A stretch of DNA of 64,000 nt from Propionivibrio hellwigii (GTDB lineage: Bacteria > Pseudomonadota > Gammaproteobacteria > Burkholderiales > Rhodocyclaceae), in the NCBI RefSeq assembly GCF_041770905.1, contig NZ_JBEUWX010000002.1:248001-312000 (forward strand), written 5' to 3'. This document shows positions 55,237-63,663 of this stretch, piece by piece (position 1 is the stretch's first letter; each line of letters starts with the position of its first letter). The notes beneath the pieces are model-generated. The model saw only the letters and a list, made by a program, of their open reading frames with translations, searched no databases and was not told the DNA's origin. Made by a program: the position numbers and the translations under genes.

Positions 55237-56151
55237 ATGGCAATTCAGTGGTTTCCCGGACACATGGTGTCGGCGCGCCGAAAGGCGGCCGAAACGATGG
55301 CCAATATCGACGTTGTTATCGAAGTCGTCGACGCGCGCCTGCCGGCGGCCAGCGCCAACCCGCTGGTGGCCGATCTGCGCCGGCATCGGCAGCGGCCTTG
55401 CCTGAAGGTGCTCAACAAGTCCGATCTCGCCGATCCGGCGGTCACGCGCGCCTGGATCGCCGAGTTCAACCGGCAGCCGGGCGTCAGCGCCGTGGCGATT
55501 TCGAGCCGCAACGCCGGCGAAGTTGCCCGCTTGCCCGCACTGTGCCAGGCGCTGGCGCCACATCGCAACGACACGACCAAACCGCTGCGCATGATGATCA
55601 TGGGGATTCCCAATGTCGGCAAATCGACGCTGATGAATGCGCTCGTCGGCCACAAGATCGCCAAGGTCGGCGACGAGCCGGCGGTGACCAAGATGCAGCA
55701 GGCGCACCGCCTGAGCGCACGGCAGACGATCATCGATACGCCGGGACTGATGTGGCCGAAAATTCAGTATGACAGCGATGGCTTTATGCTCGCGACCAGT
55801 CATGCCATTGGGCGCAATGCCGTTATTGACGAGGAAGTCGCAGTGTTTCTTGCCGGGCTGCTGCGCGAGCGTTATCCCGCGCTGCTTGCGGCGCGTTATG
55901 GGTTCGCGGTCGAAGAACTGGATGCCGTAGACATCATCGAAAGCGTCGCGCGCCGGCGGGCGTTGCGGATGCGCGGCGGCGCGCTCGATTTTGCCAAGGC
56001 CTCGCTCGTACTGCTGCAGGATTATCGGGATGGCCGGCTTGGGCGCATCAGCCTGGAAACGCCGGAAACGCGCCGAGCCATGCTCGCCGAAGCAGCCTCG
56101 GAACACGACGAAACGGCTGCGGAAGATAAACCAGCGCGCCCGCCCGCATGA
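55237..56151 (+). CDS. ylqF: Ribosome biogenesis GTPase YlqF/RbgA-like
   Basis: A 304-residue circularly permuted GTPase. The order of motifs is G4 (LNKSDLADP near residue 67), G1 (MGIPNVGKSTLMNAL near 125), and G3 (IDTPGLMWPKI near 170), diagnostic of the YlqF/YjeQ class. It starts MAIQWFPGHMVSARRKA, the RbgA-type N-terminus. In Bacillus RbgA helps mature the 50S subunit; this is assumed here. Repeat DNA fills the 1.1 kb downstream. Confidence 0.93.
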   Translation: MAIQWFPGHMVSARRKAAETMANIDVVIEVVDARLPAASANPLVADLRRHRQRPCLKVLNKSDLADPAVTRAWIAEFNRQPGVSAVAISSRNAGEVARLPALCQALAPHRNDTTKPLRMMIMGIPNVGKSTLMNALVGHKIAKVGDEPAVTKMQQAHRLSARQTIIDTPGLMWPKIQYDSDGFMLATSHAIGRNAVIDEEVAVFLAGLLRERYPALLAARYGFAVEELDAVDIIESVARRRALRMRGGALDFAKASLVLLQDYRDGRLGRISLETPETRRAMLAEAASEHDETAAEDKPARPPA

Positions 56152-56200
56152 AAAAGCCGGCGTAACGGACAACGGTATTTTTTGGGCGCCGCAGAAAAGA

Positions 56201-56359
56201 TGCCCGCCAGCCCGCGTATCTAGGGCGTTTCAGAGGAGCTGCCCGTAAACCCCTTGTAAATAGGGCATCTCCGGGGGGCTTACCCTGAAGCCCTTTATTG
56301 ATAAGGGTTCCAGAGGTACTTGCCCGGAACGCCTTTATCCGCGTGGGGTTCGGAGCACC
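56201..56359. repeat. 40-bp tandem repeat array R6a (4 units)
   Basis: Units at 56201 (39 bp), 56240, 56280 and 56320. The third (CCTGAAGCCCTTTATTGATA...) closely resembles unit 3 of R5b. It begins 50 bp after the ylqF stop. Confidence 0.88.
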
Positions 56360-56562
56360 CCAAAAAACCTTACCCTTTGGGAGAGGATAAAAAGGCAAAT
56401 AAAGCGCAGAAGAAAAATCAAATCCCATCTGAAGTAACAGAAGCCAAGGCTTCGGCGTGTTGCCCTCTCTGCCCCTTCGGGGCATCTCCCCCACAGGGGG
56501 AGAATAAAAAACCCATCGGCCACCGACGCGACGGCTCCGTGACGCCTTCCCCAAAAGGTGGC
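56360..56562. other. Spacer with two adjacent hairpins
   Basis: No gene. Two strong dyads lie side by side: TGCCCCTTCGGGGCA (56470-56484) and TCTCCCCCACAGGGGGAGA (56485-56503). Neither is followed by a T-run on the relevant strand, so they are not typical terminators. Confidence 0.55.
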
Positions 56563-56682
56563 TGTCCGCTAGCCCGCGTATTTAGGGCGTCTCCGAGGGG
56601 TATGCCCTGAAACCCTTATAAATAGAGCGTTCCAAAGGTGCCTGTCCGCAAACGCCCTAAATACGCGGGGTTCAGGGCACCC
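56563..56682. repeat. 40-bp tandem repeat array R6b (3 units)
   Basis: Units at 56563, 56603 and 56643. Their order and sequence are almost the same as R7 (57067-57186), for example CTAGCCCGCGTATTTAGGGC in unit 1 of both. Confidence 0.9.
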
Positions 56683-56702
56683 ATATTTGAGACGCTCAAA
56701 AC

Positions 56703-56814
56703 ATAGCGGCTCGACTTTGCCAAAAGACAAGGCGGCGAGCCACAGACAGTACGAGTAGTACGGCAAGGCCAGGCCAACACAGCAACGCTGTATTTTGGCA
56801 AAGGAAGCCGCTAT
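56703..56814. mobile_element. Correia-like inverted-repeat element, single copy
   Basis: A 112-bp element with ends ATAGCGGCT...CTTTGCCAAAA and TTTTGGCAAAG...AGCCGCTAT (about 22-bp inverted repeats with a small internal mismatch). Its core (AAGGCGGCGAGCC, CAGACAGTACGAGTAGTACG, GCAAGGC) is in inverse orientation to the triplet at 39.6 kb. Size, dyad ends and absence of coding capacity are MITE features. Confidence 0.75.
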
Positions 56815-56832
56815 TTCAGAAAGACACGGGGC

Positions 56833-57008
56833 AGCTTGGCGGGAACAAGGGCTTGATTGTCTGAGCGCAGCGAGTTATCAAGCCCGCCGACAAGCAAACC
56901 CGCGACAAGGAGCTTTCTGCGCCTGGGGGTCGCCTTTCTTTGGCGAGGCAAAGAAAGTCAGCGGGGCACGCTGCCGCTCAGCGCAACGGCATCAAGAGAA
57001 GCCTCGCA
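56833..57008. repeat. Double-hairpin repeat element, copy 2
   Basis: A 176-bp copy of the element at 40302-40490. GGGCTTGAT/ATCAAGCCC is kept; the second stem is shorter here (CTTTCTTTG / CAAAGAAAG) because the bases that lengthen it in copy 1 are absent. Loop bases between the first arms differ while the arms are identical, as expected for a conserved structure. Confidence 0.7.
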
Positions 57009-57066
57009 GGTGAAGGTCAGCGCGCAGGTCTTGGCAATTCCTATATTTAAAGTATCTCAGGGTACC

Positions 57067-57186
57067 TGCCCGCTAGCCCGCGTATTTAGGGCGTCTCCGA
57101 GGGGTATGCCCTGAAACCCTTATAAACAGGGCGTTTCAGAGGTGCCTGCCCGGAAACGCCCTGTTTACGCGGGGTTCAGCGGCGCT
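57067..57186. repeat. 40-bp tandem repeat array R7 (3 units)
   Basis: Units at 57067, 57107 and 57147, near copies of R6b in the same orientation. Together R6b and R7 flank the Correia-like and double-hairpin elements as direct repeats. Confidence 0.9.
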
Positions 57187-57261
57187 TGCCGGGAAGCGTT
57201 TGGGAATGCCTGTTGCCCTCACGCCTCGATGACCCGACGTCCCGACACGTCCCGCCGCCGG

Positions 57262-58047
57262 TCAGCGCCCGCTGAATTTTGCCGGGCGTTTGTCCAGAAA
57301 GGCCGAAACCGCTTCGGCAAAGTCTGCTTCCTTGGAGGATAAGTGCATGGCCACGGCTTCTTCTTGGTTGAAGGTTTCCAGCTCACTGTAAAAATAAGCG
57401 TTGAGCAAGGCTTTTTGCCGTTCCAGGATTCGGGTCGGCTTGTGCAGGAGTTTCTCGGTAAAAGCTTTTCCCTGGGCTTCCAGGGCATCGTCGGGAACGA
57501 TCTCGGTGGCCAGCCCCAGATCCTTGGCTTCCCGGGCGCTGAGGGCGGTTTTGAGCGTCATCAGTTCATAGGTGCGGGCAGGCCCCAGATTTTTGCCCAG
57601 AAAGTACATGAGGCCGGTATCTCCGGACAGGCCGATGCCGTTGAACGCCGGAACCAGCTTGGCGGATTCGGACAGAATGCGGTAATCACAAGCCATCGCC
57701 AGGCCGAAGCCGGCGCCAGCGGCGGCTCCCTGAACCACGGCGACAACAGGCTTTTTGCAGCGGCGCACCGCCAGCGCCATGCGCCCCGTACCCAGCACCA
57801 GTTCGACGGGCAAGGGCGCCTTGGCGGCAAGAAGGTCGCGGAACATTTTGATGTCGCCGCCGCCGGAGAAGAGCTTGCCGGCAGCCTTCAAAATAACGGC
57901 CCGGGCCGGAGAATCCCGCTCGATTTGTGTGAAGACTGCGGCGACTTCGTCCAGCATTTCCTGGGTAAACGCATTAGCCGTGTCCGGTCGGTTCAGGATA
58001 ACGACGTCGATTTCGCATTGTTGCTCATAAATGAGATGCTGATACAT
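57262..58047 (-). CDS. Enoyl-CoA hydratase/isomerase family protein
   Basis: The 261-residue crotonase-fold protein probably hydrates or isomerises an enoyl-CoA. Oxyanion-hole glycines are in KLFSGGGDIKMF and QGAAAGAGFGLAMACDY; FNGIGLSGDTGLMYFL holds the region of the catalytic acid, where many hydratases have Glu but this protein shows Asp/Thr in that stretch. So isomerase or another crotonase activity is possible. It is a single gene between repeat arrays and the divergent putP. Confidence 0.88.
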   Translation of the reverse strand: MYQHLIYEQQCEIDVVILNRPDTANAFTQEMLDEVAAVFTQIERDSPARAVILKAAGKLFSGGGDIKMFRDLLAAKAPLPVELVLGTGRMALAVRRCKKPVVAVVQGAAAGAGFGLAMACDYRILSESAKLVPAFNGIGLSGDTGLMYFLGKNLGPARTYELMTLKTALSAREAKDLGLATEIVPDDALEAQGKAFTEKLLHKPTRILERQKALLNAYFYSELETFNQEEAVAMHLSSKEADFAEAVSAFLDKRPAKFSGR

Positions 58048-58395
58048 GGTTTCCTCCGGTGGCAGTTAAAGGTTCACTCAAGGATTCGCGCAGTCTAGTC
58101 GCCGCCGCTTTTTGTTGTCAAAGCATCGCCTCCGGAAGTCAACGATCATTGCGCGCAGTTTTCCGTTTTATATTTTTTGATGCGCCGAAGCCCTTATTTT
58201 TAAAGGGGCTCCGGGCGATTTATGTTTTCTGCCATGTTTTATGAGTTTCCGGCAAGGATTCGAGAAACGGGCGTGCGACGATTCTTGTCTCCGGATGTTT
58301 CCTGCGCCCAATCTGAAAATCTGGCCGCGGCGGACGGGGAACGTTTAAAATTCGCAGCTGCAGGGAAATCCGGAAAACACAGCGAAAATAATTTC
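58048..58395. other. Divergent intergenic region upstream of putP
   Basis: 348 bp with promoter capacity for the enoyl-CoA hydratase and putP. It contains a lone 40-bp-type core (58187-58210, AGCCCTTATTTTTAAAGGGGCT split as a dyad). An open frame continues upstream of putP but has no family match. Confidence 0.5.
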
Positions 58396-59922
58396 ATGAA
58401 CCCGATCTACATTACTTTTGGCATTTATCTTTCCGCCGTTCTGCTCATTGGCATGGCGGCCTATTTTTCTACCCGCAATTTCGACGACTACATCCTCGGC
58501 GGGCGGCGGCTGGGCGCTTTCGTCACGGCCATGTCCGCCGGGGCGTCCGATATGTCCGGCTGGCTGCTGATGGGCCTGCCGGGGGCGATTTACGCCAGCG
58601 GGCTGAGCAAATCCTGGATCGCCATCGGCCTGGTGATCGGCGCCTGGCTGAACTGGCTGATCGTCGCGGGACGGCTGCGCGTGCATACCGAGCACAACAA
58701 TAATGCGCTCACCCTGCCCAATTATTTCTACCATCGTTTTGGTGCGCAGGGGCAGTTCATGAAGGTTAGCTCCGCCATCATCATCCTGTTTTTCTTCACC
58801 ATCTATTGTGCGGCGGGTGTCGTGGCGGGCGCGCGGCTGTTTCAGAGCCTTTCCCCCGGCCTGGATTACACGACCGCCATGTGGCTGGGGGCGGGCGCAA
58901 CCATTGCCTATACCTTCATCGGCGGCTTTCTGGCGGTGAGCTGGACGGATACCGTGCAGGCCACGCTGATGCTCTTTGCGTTGATCCTGACGCCGGTCAT
59001 GGTGTACCTGTCGCTGGGCGGTACGGCGCAGATGCACGCCGCCATTGCCGCTGTCGCGCAGGAAACGGGGAAACAGTACGACAGCCTCTGGACGGGAACG
59101 ACCTTGATCGGCATCCTCTCCACGGCGGCCTGGGGGCTGGGGTATTTCGGCCAGCCGCATATCCTAGCGCGCTTCATGGCGGCGGAAAACGTCAAATCAA
59201 TCGGCGCGGCCCGCCGCATCGGCATGACCTGGATGATCGTCTGCCTGAGCGGTGCGGTGGCGGTCGGCTATTTCGGCATCGCCTACTTCGGCGGCAACCC
59301 CGACCAGGTCGGTGTGATGGAAGGCAAGGATGAGCGCGTATTCATTGCCCTGACGACGCTTCTGTTCAACCCGTGGATTGCCGGCATCATCCTTTCCGCC
59401 ATTCTGGCCGCCGTGATGTCTACCCTGTCCTGCCAGCTGCTCGTCTGCTCCAGCGCGATTACCGAAGATTTCTACAAGGGCTTTCTGCGCCCGAAGGCGC
59501 CGCAGAAAGAACTGGTCTGGGTGGGCCGCGTCATGGTGCTGGCGGTGGCGGTGATCGCCATCCTGATTGCCGCCGATCCGGATAGCACAGTCCTCGGGCT
59601 GGTGGAGTTCGCCTGGGGCGGTTTTGGCGCGGCTTTCGGCCCCATCGTCATTCTCTCTGTTTTATGGAAGCGCATATCCGCCAGCGGTGCGCTGGCCGGC
59701 ATGATTACCGGCGCCTTGGTGTGCGTCGTGTGGCTGGTTCAGGTGAAGAACCCCGCGCTCGCGGCGGGGCTGGATGGCTGGCGAACCTTTTACGAAATTG
59801 CGCCCGGTTTTGTCGCCTGCGGGGTGACCGCCGTACTCGTTTCCCTGCTCGGCAAGGCGCCGGACGCCGCTGTTCAGGCGCGTTTCGAGCAGGCCGATGC
59901 GGATTTTCGGGCGCAGCGCTGA
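58396..59922 (+). CDS. putP: Sodium/proline symporter
   Basis: A 508-residue SSS-family transporter with about 13 membrane helices, taking up proline with Na+. MNPIYITFGIYLSAVLLIGM starts helix 1. Sodium/substrate-site regions are ILGGRRLGAFVTAMSAGASDMSGW and the later GYFGQPHILARFMAAEN and STLSCQLLVCSSAITEDFY. The start at 58396 excludes a 58-residue leader of no known homology. Length is close to E. coli PutP (502). Confidence 0.93.
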   Translation: MNPIYITFGIYLSAVLLIGMAAYFSTRNFDDYILGGRRLGAFVTAMSAGASDMSGWLLMGLPGAIYASGLSKSWIAIGLVIGAWLNWLIVAGRLRVHTEHNNNALTLPNYFYHRFGAQGQFMKVSSAIIILFFFTIYCAAGVVAGARLFQSLSPGLDYTTAMWLGAGATIAYTFIGGFLAVSWTDTVQATLMLFALILTPVMVYLSLGGTAQMHAAIAAVAQETGKQYDSLWTGTTLIGILSTAAWGLGYFGQPHILARFMAAENVKSIGAARRIGMTWMIVCLSGAVAVGYFGIAYFGGNPDQVGVMEGKDERVFIALTTLLFNPWIAGIILSAILAAVMSTLSCQLLVCSSAITEDFYKGFLRPKAPQKELVWVGRVMVLAVAVIAILIAADPDSTVLGLVEFAWGGFGAAFGPIVILSVLWKRISASGALAGMITGALVCVVWLVQVKNPALAAGLDGWRTFYEIAPGFVACGVTAVLVSLLGKAPDAAVQARFEQADADFRAQR

Positions 59923-60015
59923 ACGGCGTAGGTAAGGGGAGGCGATGTCGGGCGGCGGTGCCGACCGACACCGCGTGATCGCTGCGCCGATACTGGCCGG
60001 CTGTAGCCCGCGTCC

Positions 60016-60309
60016 TTATTGGGCTGCCGGCATGCCGATTCTGTCCGGTATGTCAGGCGCGCCTGACGACGGTGCGGCGGCCTGGCTTTTAGCGACGAAT
60101 TGCTTGAGCGGCGGAATCCAGTGCGTCCACACGTAACGGCCGCCCATGCCCAGAACGCAGGCCCAGAAAACGAGCTGGATGAGAAAAATGATGAGATTGC
60201 GCTGCTGCCGACTGATTTTTTTGCCGGGGTCGGTGGCGCCGCAGCTGGGGCAGGCCATCGCCGAAGTGTCGACCTGGTGGCCGCAGGCGCGGCATGAAAC
60301 GAGCGGCAT
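60016..60309 (-). CDS. Zinc-ribbon membrane protein
   Basis: The 97-residue product begins MPLVSCRACGHQVDTSAMACPSCGATDPG, a CxxC...CxxC zinc ribbon, followed by one membrane helix (about residues 38-60, NLIIFLIQLVFWACVLGMGG) and a short tail. Such small proteins are common and mostly uncharacterised. It is divergent from slyX. Confidence 0.75.
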   Translation of the reverse strand: MPLVSCRACGHQVDTSAMACPSCGATDPGKKISRQQRNLIIFLIQLVFWACVLGMGGRYVWTHWIPPLKQFVAKSQAAAPSSGAPDIPDRIGMPAAQ

Positions 60310-60410
60310 GACGGGAATCCTCTGGAGTTTCTTGGTTTATTGAAGGCGCCGATTATAATTTGCCGGCGCGGTTTTGTGACGCCGCTGTCTGGGGAACATT
60401 GGAAGCATGG

Positions 60411-60644
60411 ATGGGCATGGCCGTGAATGACCGAAACACCGAACTCGAAATCCGCTTGAGCCTGATGGAAGATCTGGTTGAGGAACTCAACCGCACGGTT
60501 TTCCGTCAACAACAGGAACTTTCGCTCCTGCAAGCGCAGCTGCGCCATCTTTACCGGCAGATGCAGGCGGATGCGGAAGCGCAGGCAACGGCTGGGTCCG
60601 CCGCGCCGCCCAGCCTGCGTGAAGAGGTGCCGCCGCATTACTGA
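60411..60644 (+). CDS. slyX: SlyX family protein
   Basis: A 77-residue coiled-coil protein: TELEIRLSLMEDLVEELNRT followed by VFRQQQELSLLQAQLRHLYRQ, and the C-terminal EEVPPHY, which is the SlyX signature. Function unknown in all bacteria. GGAAG precedes ATG 60411; ATG 60417 is an alternative. Confidence 0.88.
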   Translation: MGMAVNDRNTELEIRLSLMEDLVEELNRTVFRQQQELSLLQAQLRHLYRQMQADAEAQATAGSAAPPSLREEVPPHY

Positions 60645-60723
60645 ACCGGATTGGTTGATGCTTGTGCGGCGTTGCGGTATCTGCGCGGCATGGATATGTT
60701 TTTTGCGATCACGGAGTTTCATT

Positions 60724-61923
60724 TTGGCCATCATTCAAATCGACGAACCGCGCCTCCGCCCCAAAACGCCGCCGGCAGGTTTTGCCCTGTTTGCCCTTGG
60801 CTTCCGCCCCTTTTATCTGCTGGGCGCGCTGTTTGCCGCGTTGGTGCTGCCGCTATGGCTCGCCCTATACGCCGGCGACGTCGAACTTGCGCCTGTGCTG
60901 CCGGGTATGCTCTGGCACGGTCACGAAATGGTGTTCGGCTTCGCCGTTGCCATCATCGCTGGTTTTTTGCTAACGGCTGGGCAGGTTTGGTCGGGACTGC
61001 CGACGCCGAAGGGCGGGCGGCTGGCCGCGCTGGTCGCGCTCTGGCTGGCCGGGCGGCTGGCGATGTTTTCCGGCATGCCTATTCTGGCGGCGGTCGTCGA
61101 TCTTGCCTTTCTGCCGACGCTGGCCGTCGTCATCGGGCGTCTGCTTTATCGCGCCCGTAATCGCCGCAACTATTTCGCGCCGTTTCTGCTGCTCGCGCTG
61201 GCGGCCGCCAATGCGCTGGTGCACGCCGGCGCGCACCTCTGGTTTGATGTTGAACCGTTGATTGGCCTACACCTGGGCGTGGCGCTGATTACCGTGCTGG
61301 AAACGATAATCGCCGGGCGCATCGTGCCGAGCTTTACGGCTAATGCGTTGAAAACCGTGCCGTGGCGCAACCCTTGGTGCGACCGTGCGGCTGTGGTGCT
61401 GACGGCGCTGGCGCTTTTTGCCTGGGCGGTTGGCGCGCCGCCGGGATTCGTCAGCGTGCTGGCGCTGCCCGCCGCCGCCGTGCAGCTCGTGCGTATCTGG
61501 GGCTGGCGGCCATGGCCGACACGCACTACGCCGCTGCTGTGGATTCTGCATGTTGCGCACGGCTGGATTGTCGTTGCTCTGCTGGTGCTGGGGCTGGCCG
61601 CCTTCGGTCTGGCTGATCCGGCGGCGACGCTGCATATCCTGAGCGTCGGCGCAATGGCCGGGCTGATCATCGGCATGATCACGCGCACGGCGCTTGGCCA
61701 TACCGGACGCCCGCTCAAGGCCGGATTTGGCGAGACGCTCTGCTACTGGCTGATCGGCATCGCGCTCATCCTGCGCGTCGCTATCTGGTTCGGCTTGCCA
61801 GATCGCTACTACATTCCGTGCCTGTACGCTTCGGCAACATCCTGGACGCTGTGTTTTCTCATCTATCTGTGGAAATACGTGCCGATCCTGACTCGGCCGC
61901 GCGTGGACGGCAAACCCGGCTGA
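60724..61923 (+). CDS. nnrS: NnrS family protein
   Basis: A 399-residue membrane protein with about 12 helices. NnrS proteins bind heme and copper and protect against nitric-oxide-linked iron stress, often in denitrifiers. It shows FALGFRPFYLLGALFA at the start, MLWHGHEMVFGFAVAIIAGFLLTA, GRIVPSFTAN and TRTALGHTGRPL, all family motifs. The TTG at 60724 with GGAG seven bases upstream gives the expected start (MAIIQIDEPRLRP). No nitrite or NO reductase is in the window. Confidence 0.9.
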   Translation: MAIIQIDEPRLRPKTPPAGFALFALGFRPFYLLGALFAALVLPLWLALYAGDVELAPVLPGMLWHGHEMVFGFAVAIIAGFLLTAGQVWSGLPTPKGGRLAALVALWLAGRLAMFSGMPILAAVVDLAFLPTLAVVIGRLLYRARNRRNYFAPFLLLALAAANALVHAGAHLWFDVEPLIGLHLGVALITVLETIIAGRIVPSFTANALKTVPWRNPWCDRAAVVLTALALFAWAVGAPPGFVSVLALPAAAVQLVRIWGWRPWPTRTTPLLWILHVAHGWIVVALLVLGLAAFGLADPAATLHILSVGAMAGLIIGMITRTALGHTGRPLKAGFGETLCYWLIGIALILRVAIWFGLPDRYYIPCLYASATSWTLCFLIYLWKYVPILTRPRVDGKPG

Positions 61924-62409
61924 ACGAGCGCTTGGGCGAAGCCTCGCGACGATGCTGGCTACCCGACTTGCGCCGGAATGTGTAGAAATTTGCGCCGGTT
62001 TGCGGCGGGTTTGCGACAGGTTCGCGCCTGATATCCCAAGGGAGCGATTGCTGGATACAGCGTTTTTGGCCGCCGAAAACAGAAGGCGCCTGAGGTTCTT
62101 GCTGGCATTGACGCGGGAGTTTGGGCGTTTCTTTTCCCGTCAATGCCTTCGCATAATTGCGCGGGAGGCACGCGCACAGCGTCCATTGCCGCCGGTCAAT
62201 GCCATCCGTGGCGTCGGTCAGGCGGCGGCTTGCCGTGGCAGATGTGGTTCGGCGCGGTCTTTGCGCATAAAATACGTAGGCTCCGTGCGTGTAGGCCACA
62301 TCCGCTGTCCGGCCGTTACCCTCAGTGCGCATTCAGAGTCGTGCCCGCATGAAGGTATGGCATGCAGTATCCGGATGCGCATTTCGCTCATTTTCTGACG
62401 GGAGAAATC
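61924..62409. other. Intergenic region after nnrS
   Basis: 486 bp without a supported gene. An inverted repeat at 62104-62147 pairs GGCATTGAC with GTCAATGCC, with GGGA/TCCC continuing the stem toward the loop. No T-run follows it. Confidence 0.5.
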
Positions 62410-63237
62410 ATGCAGAAGAACAGGCAACTGATCGTCACCTTGCTGACCGCGCTGGCGCTATTCGGCTGCGCGTCGGTTGATACGACTTCCGGCGGCCAGG
62501 TCGGCGTTAGCCGCAAGCAGATGATGCTTGTCTCGTCCGCCGAAGTGAATCGGGAAGCGGCGAAAGCCTATCGCCAGGTCATTGCCGACGCCCAGAAAAA
62601 AGGCATGCTCAACCAGAACGCCCTCCTGGTGCAGCGCGTGCGCAGCATTTCCGCCCGACTGATTCCGGCCACGGCCACTTTCCGTGCTGATGCGCCGGGC
62701 TGGCAGTGGGAAACCAACGTGATTTCATCCAAGGAACTCAACGCCTGGTGTATGCCGGGCGGCAAGATCGCCGTCTATACCGGGCTGATCGAGAAGCTCA
62801 ACACGACGGACGATGAGCTGGCAGCCGTCCTCGGCCACGAAATTGCCCACGCGCTGCGTGAACATGGCCGGGAAAAGATGAGCCAGTCCGCCGGCATCAA
62901 TGTGGCGACGGGCATTGGCGGCGCGCTGCTCGGCGCCTATCTCGGCGTCGATGCCAAACTGGGCCAGCAGGCGCTGGGCGTGGTCGGCGACCTGGCGTTC
63001 ATGCGCCCCAACTCGCGCGGGATGGAGCAGGAGGCCGATCGCATCGGCGTCGAACTGGCGGCGCGCGCCGGCTACGATCCGCGCGCAGCCATTTCCCTGT
63101 GGCAGAAGATGGAAAAGGCATCCACCGGCTCGGTGCCGCAATGGCTCTCGACGCACCCGTCGCATGGCTCGCGCATTGCCGATCTACGTGTGTACGCTGA
63201 CCGCGTGTACCCGCTCTACACCGCCCGACCAAAATAA
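62410..63237 (+). CDS. M48-family metallopeptidase lipoprotein
   Basis: A 275-residue lipoprotein: signal peptide and lipobox (LALFGCAS, cysteine near residue 20), then an M48 peptidase domain with the zinc motif HEIAHALREH near residue 143 and the third ligand in EQEADRIGVELAARAGYD. The insert after the motif is glycine/alanine-rich and may lie at the membrane. Related LoiP/YcaL/BepA-like proteases act in outer-membrane protein quality control. Start 62410 has GGAG five bases upstream. Confidence 0.9.
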   Translation: MQKNRQLIVTLLTALALFGCASVDTTSGGQVGVSRKQMMLVSSAEVNREAAKAYRQVIADAQKKGMLNQNALLVQRVRSISARLIPATATFRADAPGWQWETNVISSKELNAWCMPGGKIAVYTGLIEKLNTTDDELAAVLGHEIAHALREHGREKMSQSAGINVATGIGGALLGAYLGVDAKLGQQALGVVGDLAFMRPNSRGMEQEADRIGVELAARAGYDPRAAISLWQKMEKASTGSVPQWLSTHPSHGSRIADLRVYADRVYPLYTARPK

Positions 63238-63663
63238 ACGCGACGATCCGCCGTGTGTGTTCGGGCGCGCCGAACGCCTGCGCGATACCCGAAATCGCTC
63301 AGATTCAGACGAAGATTCAGACGACTGCATCTCACCGCACGCACCGCGCCTGTGAGATACCCTTTGACGGCATGCCGCTGAAACCCGCGTCAATCGGCGG
63401 TTTCAGCGCCGCTGTAGCCCAGGTAAATAAGGGCGTTCCGGGGAGGGGGTGGTGTGGGGCGGAGGAGAGGCTATTAGCAGCGCTTTCCGGGCGTCATCGT
63501 CGTTGGCTTCGATAAAGCTCACTGTTGCTTCGATAAAGCTCACTGTTCGATGGCTTCATGCGCCGGCGGCACATCAATCGCCGTCCGTTTTGCGGGGGAG
63601 CGGGGCAGGCGCGCCAATGCTGTCGGGGCCGAGTCCAGGAACAGGGTCGTCGACGGCAGAGGC
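63238..63663. other. Convergent intergenic region with repeats
   Basis: 426 bp between the M48 and pldA stops. It holds array R9 and a perfect 21-bp tandem duplication (63506-63526 and 63527-63547, GCTTCGATAAAGCTCACTGTT). No gene is supported. Confidence 0.6.
63374..63453. repeat. 40-bp tandem repeat array R9 (2 units)
   Basis: Two units (63374 and 63414). The first contains CTGAAACCCGCGTCAATCGG, matching the R2-R4 orientation. Confidence 0.65.
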
